DNA of 64,000 bases from Nitrospira sp. CG24E (GCA_002869895.2 NEWP02000011.1:1-64000); one strand, 5' to 3'; positions 1 through 8,885 are shown, counted from the stretch's first letter. Notes: generated from the sequence alone by a model not told the origin. A program made the numbers and translations.

Positions 1-2190
1 CAGGTCGGCAGCCTGGACCTGCATGTGACCGCCACGGACACCGGCAACCTCACGGTCTCGGATGTCTTTACCCTAACCGTGCAGAATGTAAACGAAACGC
101 CAACTGTGGCTGCGCCGTTGGCCGATCAGCAGGCGACAGAAGATGCGCTGTTCAGTCTGGTGGTGCCGGCCAACACCTTTGCGGATCAGGATCTGGGCGA
201 CAGTCTGACCTACAGCGCGACGTTGGCCGGCGGAGCGGCGTTGCCTATCTGGTTGAGCTTCAATGCGACAGCCCGCACCTTCAGCGGAACCCCGCTCAAT
301 GGCGATGTGGGCACCTTCAGCCTTGCGGTCACGGCGACCGATACGGGCGGCCTCAGTGCGACGGAGACGTTTGCGCTCACCGTCCAGAACGTCAACGATG
401 CGCCGACGGTGGTCGTGCCCTTGGCTGATCAACAGGCGACACAAGGCACGGCCTTCAACTTTGTGGTGGTGGCCGATACGTTCGCTGATGTGGACGCAGG
501 CGATGTGTTGGCCTACAGTGCGGCGCTCGCCGACGGCAATCCGCTGCCCGCCTGGCTCAGCGTTAATTCCGTGACCAGGACCTTGAGCGGCACGCCCGGC
601 AGCGGCGATGTCGGCACTCTCGAGGTGCGTGTCACCGCTACCGATACCGGCGCGCTCAGCGCGTCGGATGTCTTCGCCCTGACGGTGGACAGTCACGATC
701 AAGTCTTGACGGGAACCGTGGGTAACGATGTCCTCACCGGTGGAGTTGGCAACGATCAACTGTTTGGATTGGCCGGCAACGATAGCTTGAATGGTGGAGC
801 CGGCAATGATTTCCTCGACGGTGGCCCCGGCACTGATACGATGATTGGTGGCACCGGCAACGACACCTATGTCGTGGATGCAGTGGGCGATGTTGTGACT
901 GAACTGGCGAACGAAGGCATCGACACCATCCAGAGCGCGTTGTTGGCCTACACGCTGGGGGCCAATCTCGAAAACCTGACTCTGACCGGGACCGGGCCGA
1001 GCGCGGGGATCGGCAATGCCCTGAACAATGCGCTCATCGGCAACAGTGGCGCCAACCTCCTCGATGGGAAGGCCGGGGCTGACCAGATGAGCGGTGGAGC
1101 AGGAGACGATGTCTATAATGTGGACCACGTCGGCGATGTGGTGGTCGAACTGGCCGGAGAAGGCACGCTGGATACAGTGTCCAGTTCGGTGACCTATACG
1201 TTGAGCACAAACGTCGAACATCTCATCCTGACCGGAACTGCCGCGATCAACGGCACCGGCAACGCGTTGGACAACGTGCTGACCGGCAACAGCGCGGCCA
1301 ATGTGCTGACCGGTCGAGCGGGCAACGACACGTATCTTATTGGAACGGGCGATACCGTCGTGGAAGCGGCAAATGAAGGCGCCGATACCGTGATCAGCAC
1401 TCTCACGCATACGCTGGCTGCGAACGTGGAGAATCTGACGCTGGTCGGGTTCAGCAGCGCGAGTGGAACCGGCAACGCGCTGGAGAACGTGTTGAGCGGC
1501 CTGCTCAATCTTGGCGGCAATACCCTGATCGGCGGAGGCGGCAATGACACCTATATTCTCGGAAGCGGCGACACGGTGGTCGAAGCGGCCAACGGCGGCA
1601 CGGATACCGTCCAGACCCGGTTCTCGCATACGCTGGGCGCCAATGTGGAGAACCTGACGCTCACCCCTTCGACAGGCTCAGGGCAGGTCAATGGCACCGG
1701 CAACAGCCTGAACAATACGATGATCGGCAACAACGCCGCCAATGTGCTGAGCGGCGCCGGAGGCAACGATCAATTGCGCGGCGGGTTGGGCAACGATACG
1801 CTCAACGGTGGCGGTGGGAACGACACGTTCCTCTTCGGACGAGGCGAAGGACAGGATCTCGTGCAGGACAACAGTGGCACGGCGGACAAGCTACTCTACG
1901 ATACGGGCATCAACCCGCTCGACCTCGTGATCAGCCGGCAGGCGAACGATCTGCGGCTTTCGATCCATGGCTCGACCGATGCCGTCACTGTTCAAAATTG
2001 GTACGTCGGCACGACGAACCGGACAGAGACCATTCAAGCCGGCAACGGGCAAACGTTACTCAGTAAGCAGGTCGATCAGTTGATTCAAGCGATGGCGGGC
2101 TTCTCCGCGCAATCGGGCCTCACCTGGGATCAAGCCATTGATCAGCAGCCGCAGAATGTACAGACGGTCCTGGCCGCGAGCTGGCAGTAG
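1..2190 (+). CDS. RTX/Ig-repeat calcium-binding exoprotein, 5'-truncated
   Basis: The frame is open from base 1, so the N-terminus lies outside the window; about 729 C-terminal residues remain. In order: the end of one and two complete Ig/cadherin-like repeats of about 98 residues (to about nt 690), a block of RTX nonapeptides of the GGxGND type (nt 712-870), four divergent modules containing NDTYV-, VVELA- and ENLTLTG-like motifs (nt 870-1740), a second nonapeptide block (nt 1735-1830) and a C-terminal RTX-related domain. Proteins of this architecture bind Ca2+ outside the cell and leave by type I secretion; the HlyB-type exporter at 3012 fits. An 8-residue insertion (PSTGSGQV, near nt 1664) in one module is a REP-like sequence. 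Adhesin or exoenzyme role is unknown because the N-terminal part is missing. Confidence 0.9.
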   Translation, partial: QVGSLDLHVTATDTGNLTVSDVFTLTVQNVNETPTVAAPLADQQATEDALFSLVVPANTFADQDLGDSLTYSATLAGGAALPIWLSFNATARTFSGTPLNGDVGTFSLAVTATDTGGLSATETFALTVQNVNDAPTVVVPLADQQATQGTAFNFVVVADTFADVDAGDVLAYSAALADGNPLPAWLSVNSVTRTLSGTPGSGDVGTLEVRVTATDTGALSASDVFALTVDSHDQVLTGTVGNDVLTGGVGNDQLFGLAGNDSLNGGAGNDFLDGGPGTDTMIGGTGNDTYVVDAVGDVVTELANEGIDTIQSALLAYTLGANLENLTLTGTGPSAGIGNALNNALIGNSGANLLDGKAGADQMSGGAGDDVYNVDHVGDVVVELAGEGTLDTVSSSVTYTLSTNVEHLILTGTAAINGTGNALDNVLTGNSAANVLTGRAGNDTYLIGTGDTVVEAANEGADTVISTLTHTLAANVENLTLVGFSSASGTGNALENVLSGLLNLGGNTLIGGGGNDTYILGSGDTVVEAANGGTDTVQTRFSHTLGANVENLTLTPSTGSGQVNGTGNSLNNTMIGNNAANVLSGAGGNDQLRGGLGNDTLNGGGGNDTFLFGRGEGQDLVQDNSGTADKLLYDTGINPLDLVISRQANDLRLSIHGSTDAVTVQNWYVGTTNRTETIQAGNGQTLLSKQVDQLIQAMAGFSAQSGLTWDQAIDQQPQNVQTVLAASWQ

Positions 2191-2222
2191 GGGACTGGCT
2201 CCGCGCAAGCGGTGCCTGTCCC
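2191..2222. repeat. REP-type hairpin directly after the RTX stop codon
   Basis: The arms GGGACTGGCTCCGC and GCGGTGCCTGTCCC pair with only two T-T mismatches around a GCAA tetraloop. It begins one base after the stop codon. The form resembles REP sequences spread by RAYT (REP-associated tyrosine transposase) enzymes, but no RAYT gene is in the window. It may also end transcription, though no T tract follows. Confidence 0.6.
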
Positions 2223-2260
2223 GCTACTCGGAATAAGAAGATGTGAAACATTAAGCGTAA

Positions 2261-2334
2261 GGGGTAAAGGGTAAGGGGTGAGGGGGGGGTAGAGGGGTAG
2301 GGGATAAGAATAGAAGACGGGAAACGGGAGGGGT
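2261..2334 (+). repeat. G-run tract with G-quadruplex potential
   Basis: At least seven runs of three or more G (one of eight) separated by 2-4 nt of A/T-rich sequence lie between the convergent ends of the RTX and Uma2 genes. The spacing suits a G-quadruplex on the plus strand. No coding potential is seen. Confidence 0.5.
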
Positions 2335-2368
2335 AAGACGTGAGGCGTCTGGTTGGGGAGGAAGAGGA

Positions 2369-2917
2369 TTATTCCAGAAGCCTGGCTAGGTTGAGGACCA
2401 GCCCCGGCAGCAGTGGCGACGCGCATTCAGTCGGCCGCGTCGCTCGGCAGATGTGCACATACGTTCCGTCCTGTAACGCGAGGATCTCAAGGCTGTTCTG
2501 GTCGGGGTCAACCAACCAATACTCCTGGACGCCGAACCGCTCGTACCGCTTGTGTTTCAAGCCGCGATCTCGGGCGGCTGTGCCGGGCGACAGCACTTCC
2601 ATGACGATATCCGGCGGACCCTGGACGTTTTTCTCCGTGATGCGGGCACGGCCGTTTGTCAACACCAGGATGAGATCTGGTTCAAGGATATCCGTCTCGC
2701 TGAGCACCACATCGTAGGGCGCGGTGAACACAGTTCCGATGGGGTTGGTTTCAAGATAGGTCATGAGGTGATGGAGGAACCGTCCGACGACAAGCTGATG
2801 CCGAGTGACAGGCGACGGGGTCACGAACAGATCTCCATCCAGAATCTCGTACCGCTTCCCGTCGTCCGGCAGGAGCAGATAATCATGATAGGTCAGCTTT
2901 GTAGTCGCCAGATTCAT
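2369..2917 (-). CDS. Uma2 family (DUF820) endonuclease-like protein
   Basis: 182 residues, the usual size of the Uma2 family, which has a PD-(D/E)xK nuclease fold. Visible family marks are LTYHDYLLLPDDGKRYEILDG at the N-terminus, EPDLILVL, the PDIVMEVLSPGT strand and HKRYERFGVQEYWLVDP. Members are abundant in cyanobacteria and other environmental bacteria and are often found near mobile DNA; their cellular role is not established. The gene is solitary and on the opposite strand to the RTX and hlyB genes it separates, so it probably entered this secretion locus secondarily. Confidence 0.9.
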   Translation of the reverse strand: MNLATTKLTYHDYLLLPDDGKRYEILDGDLFVTPSPVTRHQLVVGRFLHHLMTYLETNPIGTVFTAPYDVVLSETDILEPDLILVLTNGRARITEKNVQGPPDIVMEVLSPGTAARDRGLKHKRYERFGVQEYWLVDPDQNSLEILALQDGTYVHICRATRPTECASPLLPGLVLNLARLLE

Positions 2918-3011
2918 CCGAGCCCCCGTCCATTGTCATTACGATACTCAAAGCCCTTGTTCCTGTCAACGTTGAGATGGCACATCACCGCGAACATCCG
3001 GGGAATCTGTC

Positions 3012-5285
3012 GTGTCTCACCCTGACAAGCAGCTAAACTCCTTGCCCCAACAGACCGACACGGGCCTGATCTGTCTCTTGATCTTGGCCCGGTTCTACGA
3101 CTTGCCGGCGGATGGGGCGCAGCTGCGCCATCAGTTTGCGCAATCCAACCAGCTGCTCTCAGACACCGAACTCCTCCGCGCGGCGAAACATCTCGGGCTC
3201 AAAGCCGGCGTGCTGAAGAGCCAATGGAGCAAGCTGCCTGGGACGCCGTTTCCTGCTCTGGCGAAGCGCTCAGACGGCCGCTATGTCGTGCTCGCGAAGA
3301 TCGAGGGCGACAAGGTTCTCATTCAGGACCCTGTTGAGGCGCGCCCGCTGGTGCTCTCTCGCGAGCAGTTCGAGCCGGCCTGGACGGGAGAGCTGCTGCT
3401 CTTTACCAAGCGGGCGAACCTTCGTCTGCAAGACCTGAAGTTCGATTTCACCTGGTTCATTCCTGCCATTGTGAAGTATCGGACACTGCTGGGCGAGGTG
3501 CTGATCGCGTCGTTCTTCTTGCAGCTCTTCGCCCTGCTGACGCCGCTGTTCACCCAAGTTGTCATCGACAAGGTGCTCGTTCATAAGGGCTTCACCACAC
3601 TCTATGTGTTGGCGGTCGGCATGATTGCCCTGGCCATCTTCGATGCGGTTTTGGGCGGGCTGCGGACCTATCTCTTTGCTCATACGACGAACCGGATCGA
3701 TGTCGGTCTTGGCGCCCAGTTGTTCCGCCATGTCCTGGCGCTCCCGCTGGCGTACTTTGAAGCGCGCCGGGTGGGAGACACGGTGGCCCGGGTGCGTGAG
3801 CTGGAACATATCCGCCAGTTCTTGACGAGCCATTCCGTCACGGTGGTGCTGGATCTGTTCTTCACGGTCGTCTTTCTCGCGGTCATGTGGTTCTACAGTC
3901 CTATCCTCACGCTCGTGGTCATGGGCTCGTTGCCGCTCTATGCGTTGTTGTCTGTCGTCATTACGCCGGCGATCAGGGCCAGGCTGCATGAGAAATTCAA
4001 TCGTGGCGCGGAGAACCAGTCGTTTCTGGTCGAGTCGATCAGCGGGATTCAAACGGTGAAGGCCCTGGCGGTGGAGCCTCCTCTGTTACGGAAGTGGGAA
4101 GAACAGTTGGCCGGCTATGTGAAGGCCAGCTTTCGCGCGACGAGTGTGATGACGGTCGCCAGTCAAACGGCCACCTGCATTCAAAAAGTAACCGTCGTGG
4201 CTGTGCTGTGGGTGGGAGCCTATCGGGTCATCGACGGGGATTTGACCATCGGGCAATTGATTGCCTTCAATATGCTTTCGGCGCAAGTGACGGGTCCGCT
4301 GCTGCGGCTGGTCAATTTGTGGCAGGAGTTTCAGCAAGTCGGGATCTCGGTGCAGCGCTTGGGGGATATTCTGAATACGCAGCCGGAGCCTTCCTACAAT
4401 CCAAATCGGACCACGCTTCCTCAAGTCCACGGCCATATCGTCTTCGAGGACGTGACGTTTCGCTATCGTCCCGATGGTTCGGAAGTGCTCCGCAAGGTGT
4501 TGTTCACGGTGGCGCCAGGACAGGTGATTGGGCTTGTCGGGCGGTCCGGGTCCGGCAAGAGTACCATCGCCAAGTTACTTCAACGGCTGTATGTGCCTGA
4601 GCGTGGGCGCATTCTGGTGGATGGAGTGGACCTCGCGCAGGTGGACCCGGCGTGGCTGCGACGGCAAGTCGGCGTCGTGCTTCAGGAGAATTTTCTCTTC
4701 AATTGTTCCGTGCGCGACAACATTGCGCTGGCCGATCCGGGGTTGGCGATGGAACAGGTGATGCAGGCGGCCAAGCTGGCCGGTGCGCACGAATTCATTC
4801 TGGAATTGCCGGAAGGTGACGACACGATGGTGGGAGAGCATGGTTGCTCGCTATCCGGTGGGCAACGGCAGCGGGTCGCGATCGCGAGGGCGTTGGTTGC
4901 GAATCCGCGCATCCTGATTTTTGACGAAGCGACCAGCGCGTTGGACTATGAGTCTGAGGCCATCATTCAGCAGAACATGGCGCAGATCAGTCGGGGGCGC
5001 ACGGTCTTTATCATCGCCCATCGGCTGAGCACCGTGCGGCCGGCGCATCGGATTGATGTGGTGGAACGGGGCGAGATTGTCGAGCAGGGGTCTCATGAGG
5101 AGTTACTGCGGATGAAGGGGTTTTACGCGCGGCTGCAGTCGCACCAGGATGGCAATTTAACGGTCGCCGTCACTCGTGGCGCAAGGGGAGTAAGCTCTTC
5201 CGATCTTGAGGAGAGAAGAGCGATTAAGAAAGTCAGTGTGGCCCACTGCTCCCGGAGCATGAGAGGTGAAGGGCGGCTCCAGTAA
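3012..5285 (+). CDS. HlyB-type type I secretion ABC transporter
   Basis: 757 residues from a GTG start; similar in sequence order to E. coli HlyB over its whole length. An N-terminal C39-peptidase-like domain (about residues 1-130) has Thr17 where active peptidases carry Cys, so it should bind but not cleave substrate. Six-helix membrane domain about 150-420, then the ATPase: Walker A GRSGSGKST (510-518), signature LSGGQ (about 615) and Walker B ILIFDEATSAL (about 633). It exports unfolded RTX proteins across both membranes with an HlyD adaptor and TolC; no hlyD gene lies next to it. The C-terminal 45 residues or so are not HlyB-like and run into a hairpin repeat (5268-5367), suggesting the original stop was lost. 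Confidence 0.92.
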   Translation: MSHPDKQLNSLPQQTDTGLICLLILARFYDLPADGAQLRHQFAQSNQLLSDTELLRAAKHLGLKAGVLKSQWSKLPGTPFPALAKRSDGRYVVLAKIEGDKVLIQDPVEARPLVLSREQFEPAWTGELLLFTKRANLRLQDLKFDFTWFIPAIVKYRTLLGEVLIASFFLQLFALLTPLFTQVVIDKVLVHKGFTTLYVLAVGMIALAIFDAVLGGLRTYLFAHTTNRIDVGLGAQLFRHVLALPLAYFEARRVGDTVARVRELEHIRQFLTSHSVTVVLDLFFTVVFLAVMWFYSPILTLVVMGSLPLYALLSVVITPAIRARLHEKFNRGAENQSFLVESISGIQTVKALAVEPPLLRKWEEQLAGYVKASFRATSVMTVASQTATCIQKVTVVAVLWVGAYRVIDGDLTIGQLIAFNMLSAQVTGPLLRLVNLWQEFQQVGISVQRLGDILNTQPEPSYNPNRTTLPQVHGHIVFEDVTFRYRPDGSEVLRKVLFTVAPGQVIGLVGRSGSGKSTIAKLLQRLYVPERGRILVDGVDLAQVDPAWLRRQVGVVLQENFLFNCSVRDNIALADPGLAMEQVMQAAKLAGAHEFILELPEGDDTMVGEHGCSLSGGQRQRVAIARALVANPRILIFDEATSALDYESEAIIQQNMAQISRGRTVFIIAHRLSTVRPAHRIDVVERGEIVEQGSHEELLRMKGFYARLQSHQDGNLTVAVTRGARGVSSSDLEERRAIKKVSVAHCSRSMRGEGRLQ

Positions 5286-5367
5286 TCCTCTGTGCTCGCG
5301 GAACCCCCACGATGAAGCAGTGGTCGTTCGACGCGCGCAGTGGAGGATCACTGGAGACCGCCCTTTC
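5268..5367 (+). repeat. Conserved-core hairpin element, family 1, copy A
   Basis: Left arm 5268-5290 and right arm 5343-5367 are reverse complements apart from one mismatch and two bulged bases. They enclose a 52-nt core beginning TGTGCTCGCGGAAC and ending GTTCGACGCGCGCAGTG. The core matches those at 51476-51526, 51657-51706 and 62794-62845, while the arms differ at every locus. The hlyB stop codon lies in the left arm. No T tract follows. Confidence 0.75.
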
Positions 5368-5534
5368 GAGTGAGAAGTAACAAACGAACTTGGAGGGGCC
5401 ATTCTGAAGGTGAGCTGTGGATACGCATTGGACTTTGCAGTAGACTTGCCCACAACGGATTCCTGAGACCGCATTGCTATGCTACACAGGTAGACTGCGG
5501 CAGACCTAATAGCTAGATATCGCCCAATATCACT

Positions 5535-6638
5535 ATGGCTTACTACATCGATCTTTTTTCACCTGAAACGTACGAAGCCTTTGGCCGCTCGACCCAAGAC
5601 ATATCGGGCTTCCGAATGCGGCACAAGGGAATGGCTGATCGAATCAAGTCAGGCGATATATTTGCGTGCTACGTAACCCGGGTATCGCGCTGGTGCGGAC
5701 TTATCGAGATCCTTGAAGGCCCCTTCATCGATAACAAGCCGATCTTCCTTCCAGAGAACGACCCTTTTGTTGTTCGCTTCCGCGTCCGACCCAAGGTGTG
5801 GCTACCAATTGACCAAGCACTCCCCATTCACAATGACAAAGTCTGGAATGGCCTTGCGTTCACTCGATCGCTGGAAAAGGGATCCATTGGGTGGACCGGT
5901 AAGGTCCGCGGTAGCCTTGTTAAGCTTGACGACAAGGACGGCAAGTTCTTGGCGGATGCGCTGACCACGCAGGCTAACTCCCACCAGGTCTACGCGCTTG
6001 ACGAAGCCGAGCGGAAGAAATTGGCAACGCACACCGTCAACCGGCCTGACAAAGTAGTCACAGTATCCGTTCCTGAAGATGCAGCTCCCACCGAAGATGT
6101 GTCAGCGCCACAGGAAGCAGAAACCCGAGAGTCAATTCGAATCCAATCCCTCATCGCGCAGATCGGAGCACGAATGGGCATGTCCATCTGGATTCCCCGC
6201 GCCGACCGCGGTGGCGTGCTTAAGGAGTGGAGGAACGATGGCCAACTCTTACTAGAGCGCCGACCGCTCAACTACGACGACACCACACTTCGTACGATCG
6301 AACAGATCGATGTTATATGGCTACGTGGTCGGTCTATCGTCCGCGCATTCGAGGTTGAGCACACTACTGCCGTTTACTCCGGCCTCCTGAGAATGGCAGA
6401 TCTGTTGGCTCTTCAACCCAACATGGACATCAAACTTCACATAGTTGCCCCTATCGCCAAGCGAGATAAGGTCTTCCAAGAGATACGCCGCCCTGTGTTT
6501 TCCCTGCTCGAAAAAGGCCCACTCGCTGAAAGCTGCACATACCTATCCTATGACAGTTTGCGTGAGCTGGCAGGGCAAAAGCATGTCGCCCATCTCTCAG
6601 ACACTGTACTCGACGAGTACGCAGAAGAAGCGGAATAG
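5535..6638 (+). CDS. EVE-domain protein fused to a nuclease-like domain
   Basis: 367 residues. Residues 1-150 look like an EVE/PUA-like domain (YYIDLFSPETYEAF, GDIFACYVTRVSRWCGLIEI, a late FRVRPKVWL strand); such domains recognise modified bases. A Pro/Glu-rich linker follows (about 180-205). The C-terminal half has a core like PD-(D/E)xK enzymes: Asp259 in IDVIWLRG and E273-V-E275-H in AFEVEHT, with the usual lysine absent. This layout suggests modification-dependent restriction, but that is inference. The next gene on the same strand is HEPN-like, 89 bp downstream. No clear Shine-Dalgarno is visible before the ATG. A non-defence role cannot be excluded. Confidence 0.6.
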   Translation: MAYYIDLFSPETYEAFGRSTQDISGFRMRHKGMADRIKSGDIFACYVTRVSRWCGLIEILEGPFIDNKPIFLPENDPFVVRFRVRPKVWLPIDQALPIHNDKVWNGLAFTRSLEKGSIGWTGKVRGSLVKLDDKDGKFLADALTTQANSHQVYALDEAERKKLATHTVNRPDKVVTVSVPEDAAPTEDVSAPQEAETRESIRIQSLIAQIGARMGMSIWIPRADRGGVLKEWRNDGQLLLERRPLNYDDTTLRTIEQIDVIWLRGRSIVRAFEVEHTTAVYSGLLRMADLLALQPNMDIKLHIVAPIAKRDKVFQEIRRPVFSLLEKGPLAESCTYLSYDSLRELAGQKHVAHLSDTVLDEYAEEAE

Positions 6639-6727
6639 ACTCGACAGCTAACTCCTCCATCGAGTAGACAGCCCCGGCAATCCGATGTCTGCCGCTCAGG
6701 TCAAATGTTAGCCGGTAAAGACAAATC

Positions 6728-7231
6728 ATGGATGCTCGTATTGTGACCACGCGGCATTGGTTTCAGAGGATCTATCTGGGAGGCATTCCCCAGATGATTC
6801 GAGACGAGACTGCATTCCTGTCGTTCATCTGCACCCTTTCCGCCATTGAAGCTCTTGCCGGCTATCGATATCAAGAGACAGGCGACACGGCACGTCCTGG
6901 ATCTCGCTTTCAACGTTTCGTTTCGGACTACTTTGCTCAGGAGTACTCTGAGCTGGCATCAGATTTGTGGAACTTCCGGAATGGGATGATCCACGGTTTC
7001 TGCCCGCGCCGTTTTGCGCTGACTCACTACCAGAGCCATCGCCATCTTCAAACCTCATCTGATTCAACTACCTTTCTCAACGCCGAAGATTTCTATGCTG
7101 CATTGGTCCAGGCTTCTGGAGCCTTCTTCCAAGAACTTGAGGGCTCAACAGAGCTTCAGGAGAACTTCTTGGCTCGGCTGAATAGCTCGCAGGGTGGCGG
7201 AATCGCCGTTGGCCCGGTCGAAGCGACATGA
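6728..7231 (+). CDS. HEPN-like protein
   Basis: 167 residues, mostly helical. The only motif I recognise is Arg84-N-G-M-I-His89 inside LWNFRNGMIHGF, which fits the Rx4-6H signature of HEPN RNases and their relatives. HEPN proteins occur as toxins and as effectors of defence systems; some only bind nucleotides. It lies 89 bp after the EVE-nuclease gene on the same strand, so the two may be co-transcribed. The C-terminal 60 residues show no known motif. Assignment rests on one motif and predicted helicity. Confidence 0.5.
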   Translation: MDARIVTTRHWFQRIYLGGIPQMIRDETAFLSFICTLSAIEALAGYRYQETGDTARPGSRFQRFVSDYFAQEYSELASDLWNFRNGMIHGFCPRRFALTHYQSHRHLQTSSDSTTFLNAEDFYAALVQASGAFFQELEGSTELQENFLARLNSSQGGGIAVGPVEAT

Positions 7232-7249
7232 AGGGTGAAATATAAGGGT

Positions 7250-7272
7250 CGGGAGTCTTTTCTTGACTCCTG
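7250..7272 (+). terminator. Short hairpin after the HEPN-like gene
   Basis: GGAGTC (7252-7257) and GACTCC (7265-7270) form a stem around a T-rich loop 20 bp after the stop codon. Without a downstream T run it is at best a weak terminator. Confidence 0.35.
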
Positions 7273-7538
7273 CCACACCGACACGTGACTCTGATCTAAG
7301 CCGACGACCCGTGCTTGCCGTGTAGCTGAATACTGAAAATAGGGAGAATGAGTGTCTGGCGTGAGTTTTGACTTATTTATGTGAGAAAGAGATGGGGTCG
7401 TTACTTGACCTTGTACTTGGCCAACCTTATAGCAGCTTGAGCGAGCAAGGTCTGTGCAGGCAACCAACCGACTCTTCCCTACCCTAAGCCGTCTACACTG
7501 AACAATCCCGGTGACCATACCGTAAGCAGTTCCTTTTC

Positions 7539-7739
7539 GGCGCGAGGGGGGAACGGGTCAGCACCCGTTGTCGGAGGGCCGGGGACCCACCGAGGCGTGA
7601 CCGAAGTGGAAAGCCGGAACTGACCAATGCACCGCGATCACTTGATCGCGGCTGCGGGAATTCCGGAAGGATTCCACGAGGTCACGCCCGGAATGGTCGC
7701 CCCGGGAGGCACGAGGGCTGACCCGCTCCCCCTCGCGCC
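7539..7739. repeat. About 200-bp imperfect palindrome
   Basis: The two halves pair along nearly their whole length: outer arms GGCGCGAGGGGGG (7539) with CCCCCTCGCGCC (to 7739), then CGGGTCAGC with GCTGACCCG, GGCGTGACC with GGTCACGCC, and a perfect apical hairpin CCGCGATCA-CT-TGATCGCGG (7632-7651). It fills much of the 637-bp gap between the HEPN-like gene and the methyltransferase, which otherwise shows no gene. It could be a MITE-like element, a structured RNA or a fold-back remnant. Confidence 0.7.
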
Positions 7740-7868
7740 CCCTCACCTTTCATCTGACTTGTCCTCAATTGTTTGTTGGTGCTACGGTGCGCTCCTGCAT
7801 TGGCAACATGCAGAAAATTGACACGTTAGATCGGGCGGCCACGCAAATTCATTTTTAGGGAGACTCTT

Positions 7869-8885
7869 ATGGCCAAGAAGCTGTCACCACCGGAAGTCAT
7901 GCGGAACCTTGCCATTGGATACTGGGTCGCGCGTCTTGTCCATATCGCCGCGAAACTCAAACTGGCCGACTTGTTGAAGAAGGGGCCTCGCACCGTTGAA
8001 GATTTGGCGACAGCCGCAGGCATCCAACCGCAAGCCCTCTACCGAATTCTCCGTGCACTGGCGAGTGTGGGCGTCTTCGCAGAAACCAAGAATCAACGGT
8101 TCAAACTCACGCCGCTCGCCGCAACGCTTCAGACAGGCATCCCCGCCTCCATGCATGCCTGGGCGCTCATGATCAACGACAACTGGGGCTGGGACGCCTG
8201 GAAGGAACTCCTCCATGGAGCCAAGACTGGCGAGATACCGTTCCTCAAGGCCCACGGCGTTCCGCTCTTCGAGTATTTTGAGAAGCACACCGAGGACCTC
8301 CAGGTCTTTGGCGAATCGATGACCAGTATCTCCGTAACCGAGAACCCCGCCATCGCAGCCGCGTATAAGTTCTCCGGAATCAGTACGCTGGTGGATGTCG
8401 GCGGCGGACATGGCAGCCTCCTGGCCACCATCCTCAAAACGAACCCAACGCTGAAGGGCGTGCTCTACGACCAGCCCTCTGTGATCGCCCGCGCTGAGAA
8501 GGACCAGCACGTGACCGCGAAAGGTATTGTGGAACGCTGCAGGCTCGAATCCGGCAACTTCTTCGAAGCAGTACCAAAGGGCGGCGACGCTTACATCATG
8601 AAGTACATCCTCCACGACTGGAACGACGAGGCCTGCGTAAAACTCCTTTCGAACTGCCGTGCCTCAATGAATGAAAAGGGGAAGGTGCTCGTCGTCGACA
8701 ACGTCATCGCTCCCGGCAACAACCCAAGCTGGGGTAAACTCCTCGACATTCAAATGCTCATCATCGGAGGGCGCGAGCGCACGAAAAAAGAGTTCGCCGC
8801 GATGTTTGCCGAAGCCGGGTTGAAATTGACTCGAGTGGTGCCGACCAAGGGGCCCCTCAGCATCGTCGAAGGAGTCCGAGCGTGA
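7869..8885 (+). CDS. SAM-dependent O-methyltransferase
   Basis: 338 residues with the plan of small-molecule O-methyltransferases (Methyltransf_2 family, as in hydroxyneurosporene and polyketide enzymes). A winged-helix dimerisation domain spans about residues 10-90 (VEDLATAAGIQPQALYRILR). The SAM site is D176-VGGGHG, and the catalytic-region motif YILHDWND lies near residue 248. These enzymes methylate hydroxyl groups of secondary metabolites, quinones or carotenoids; the substrate here cannot be read from sequence. A start at the ATG is supported by GGGAGAC eight bases upstream. It stands alone between repeats and toxin-antitoxin remnants, so it may be a transferred gene. Confidence 0.88.
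   Translation: MAKKLSPPEVMRNLAIGYWVARLVHIAAKLKLADLLKKGPRTVEDLATAAGIQPQALYRILRALASVGVFAETKNQRFKLTPLAATLQTGIPASMHAWALMINDNWGWDAWKELLHGAKTGEIPFLKAHGVPLFEYFEKHTEDLQVFGESMTSISVTENPAIAAAYKFSGISTLVDVGGGHGSLLATILKTNPTLKGVLYDQPSVIARAEKDQHVTAKGIVERCRLESGNFFEAVPKGGDAYIMKYILHDWNDEACVKLLSNCRASMNEKGKVLVVDNVIAPGNNPSWGKLLDIQMLIIGGRERTKKEFAAMFAEAGLKLTRVVPTKGPLSIVEGVRA

Noticed and set aside
73-1629. A 518-codon frame on the minus strand opposite the RTX gene
   Set aside because: It is the complement of repeated RTX codons, which avoid stops in this frame; composition is Gly/Arg/His-rich and repetitive, with no homology-like features.
870-1740. Regular repeats that could suggest a CRISPR array
   Set aside because: They are in-frame protein modules of about 250 bp, far longer and more variable than CRISPR repeats.
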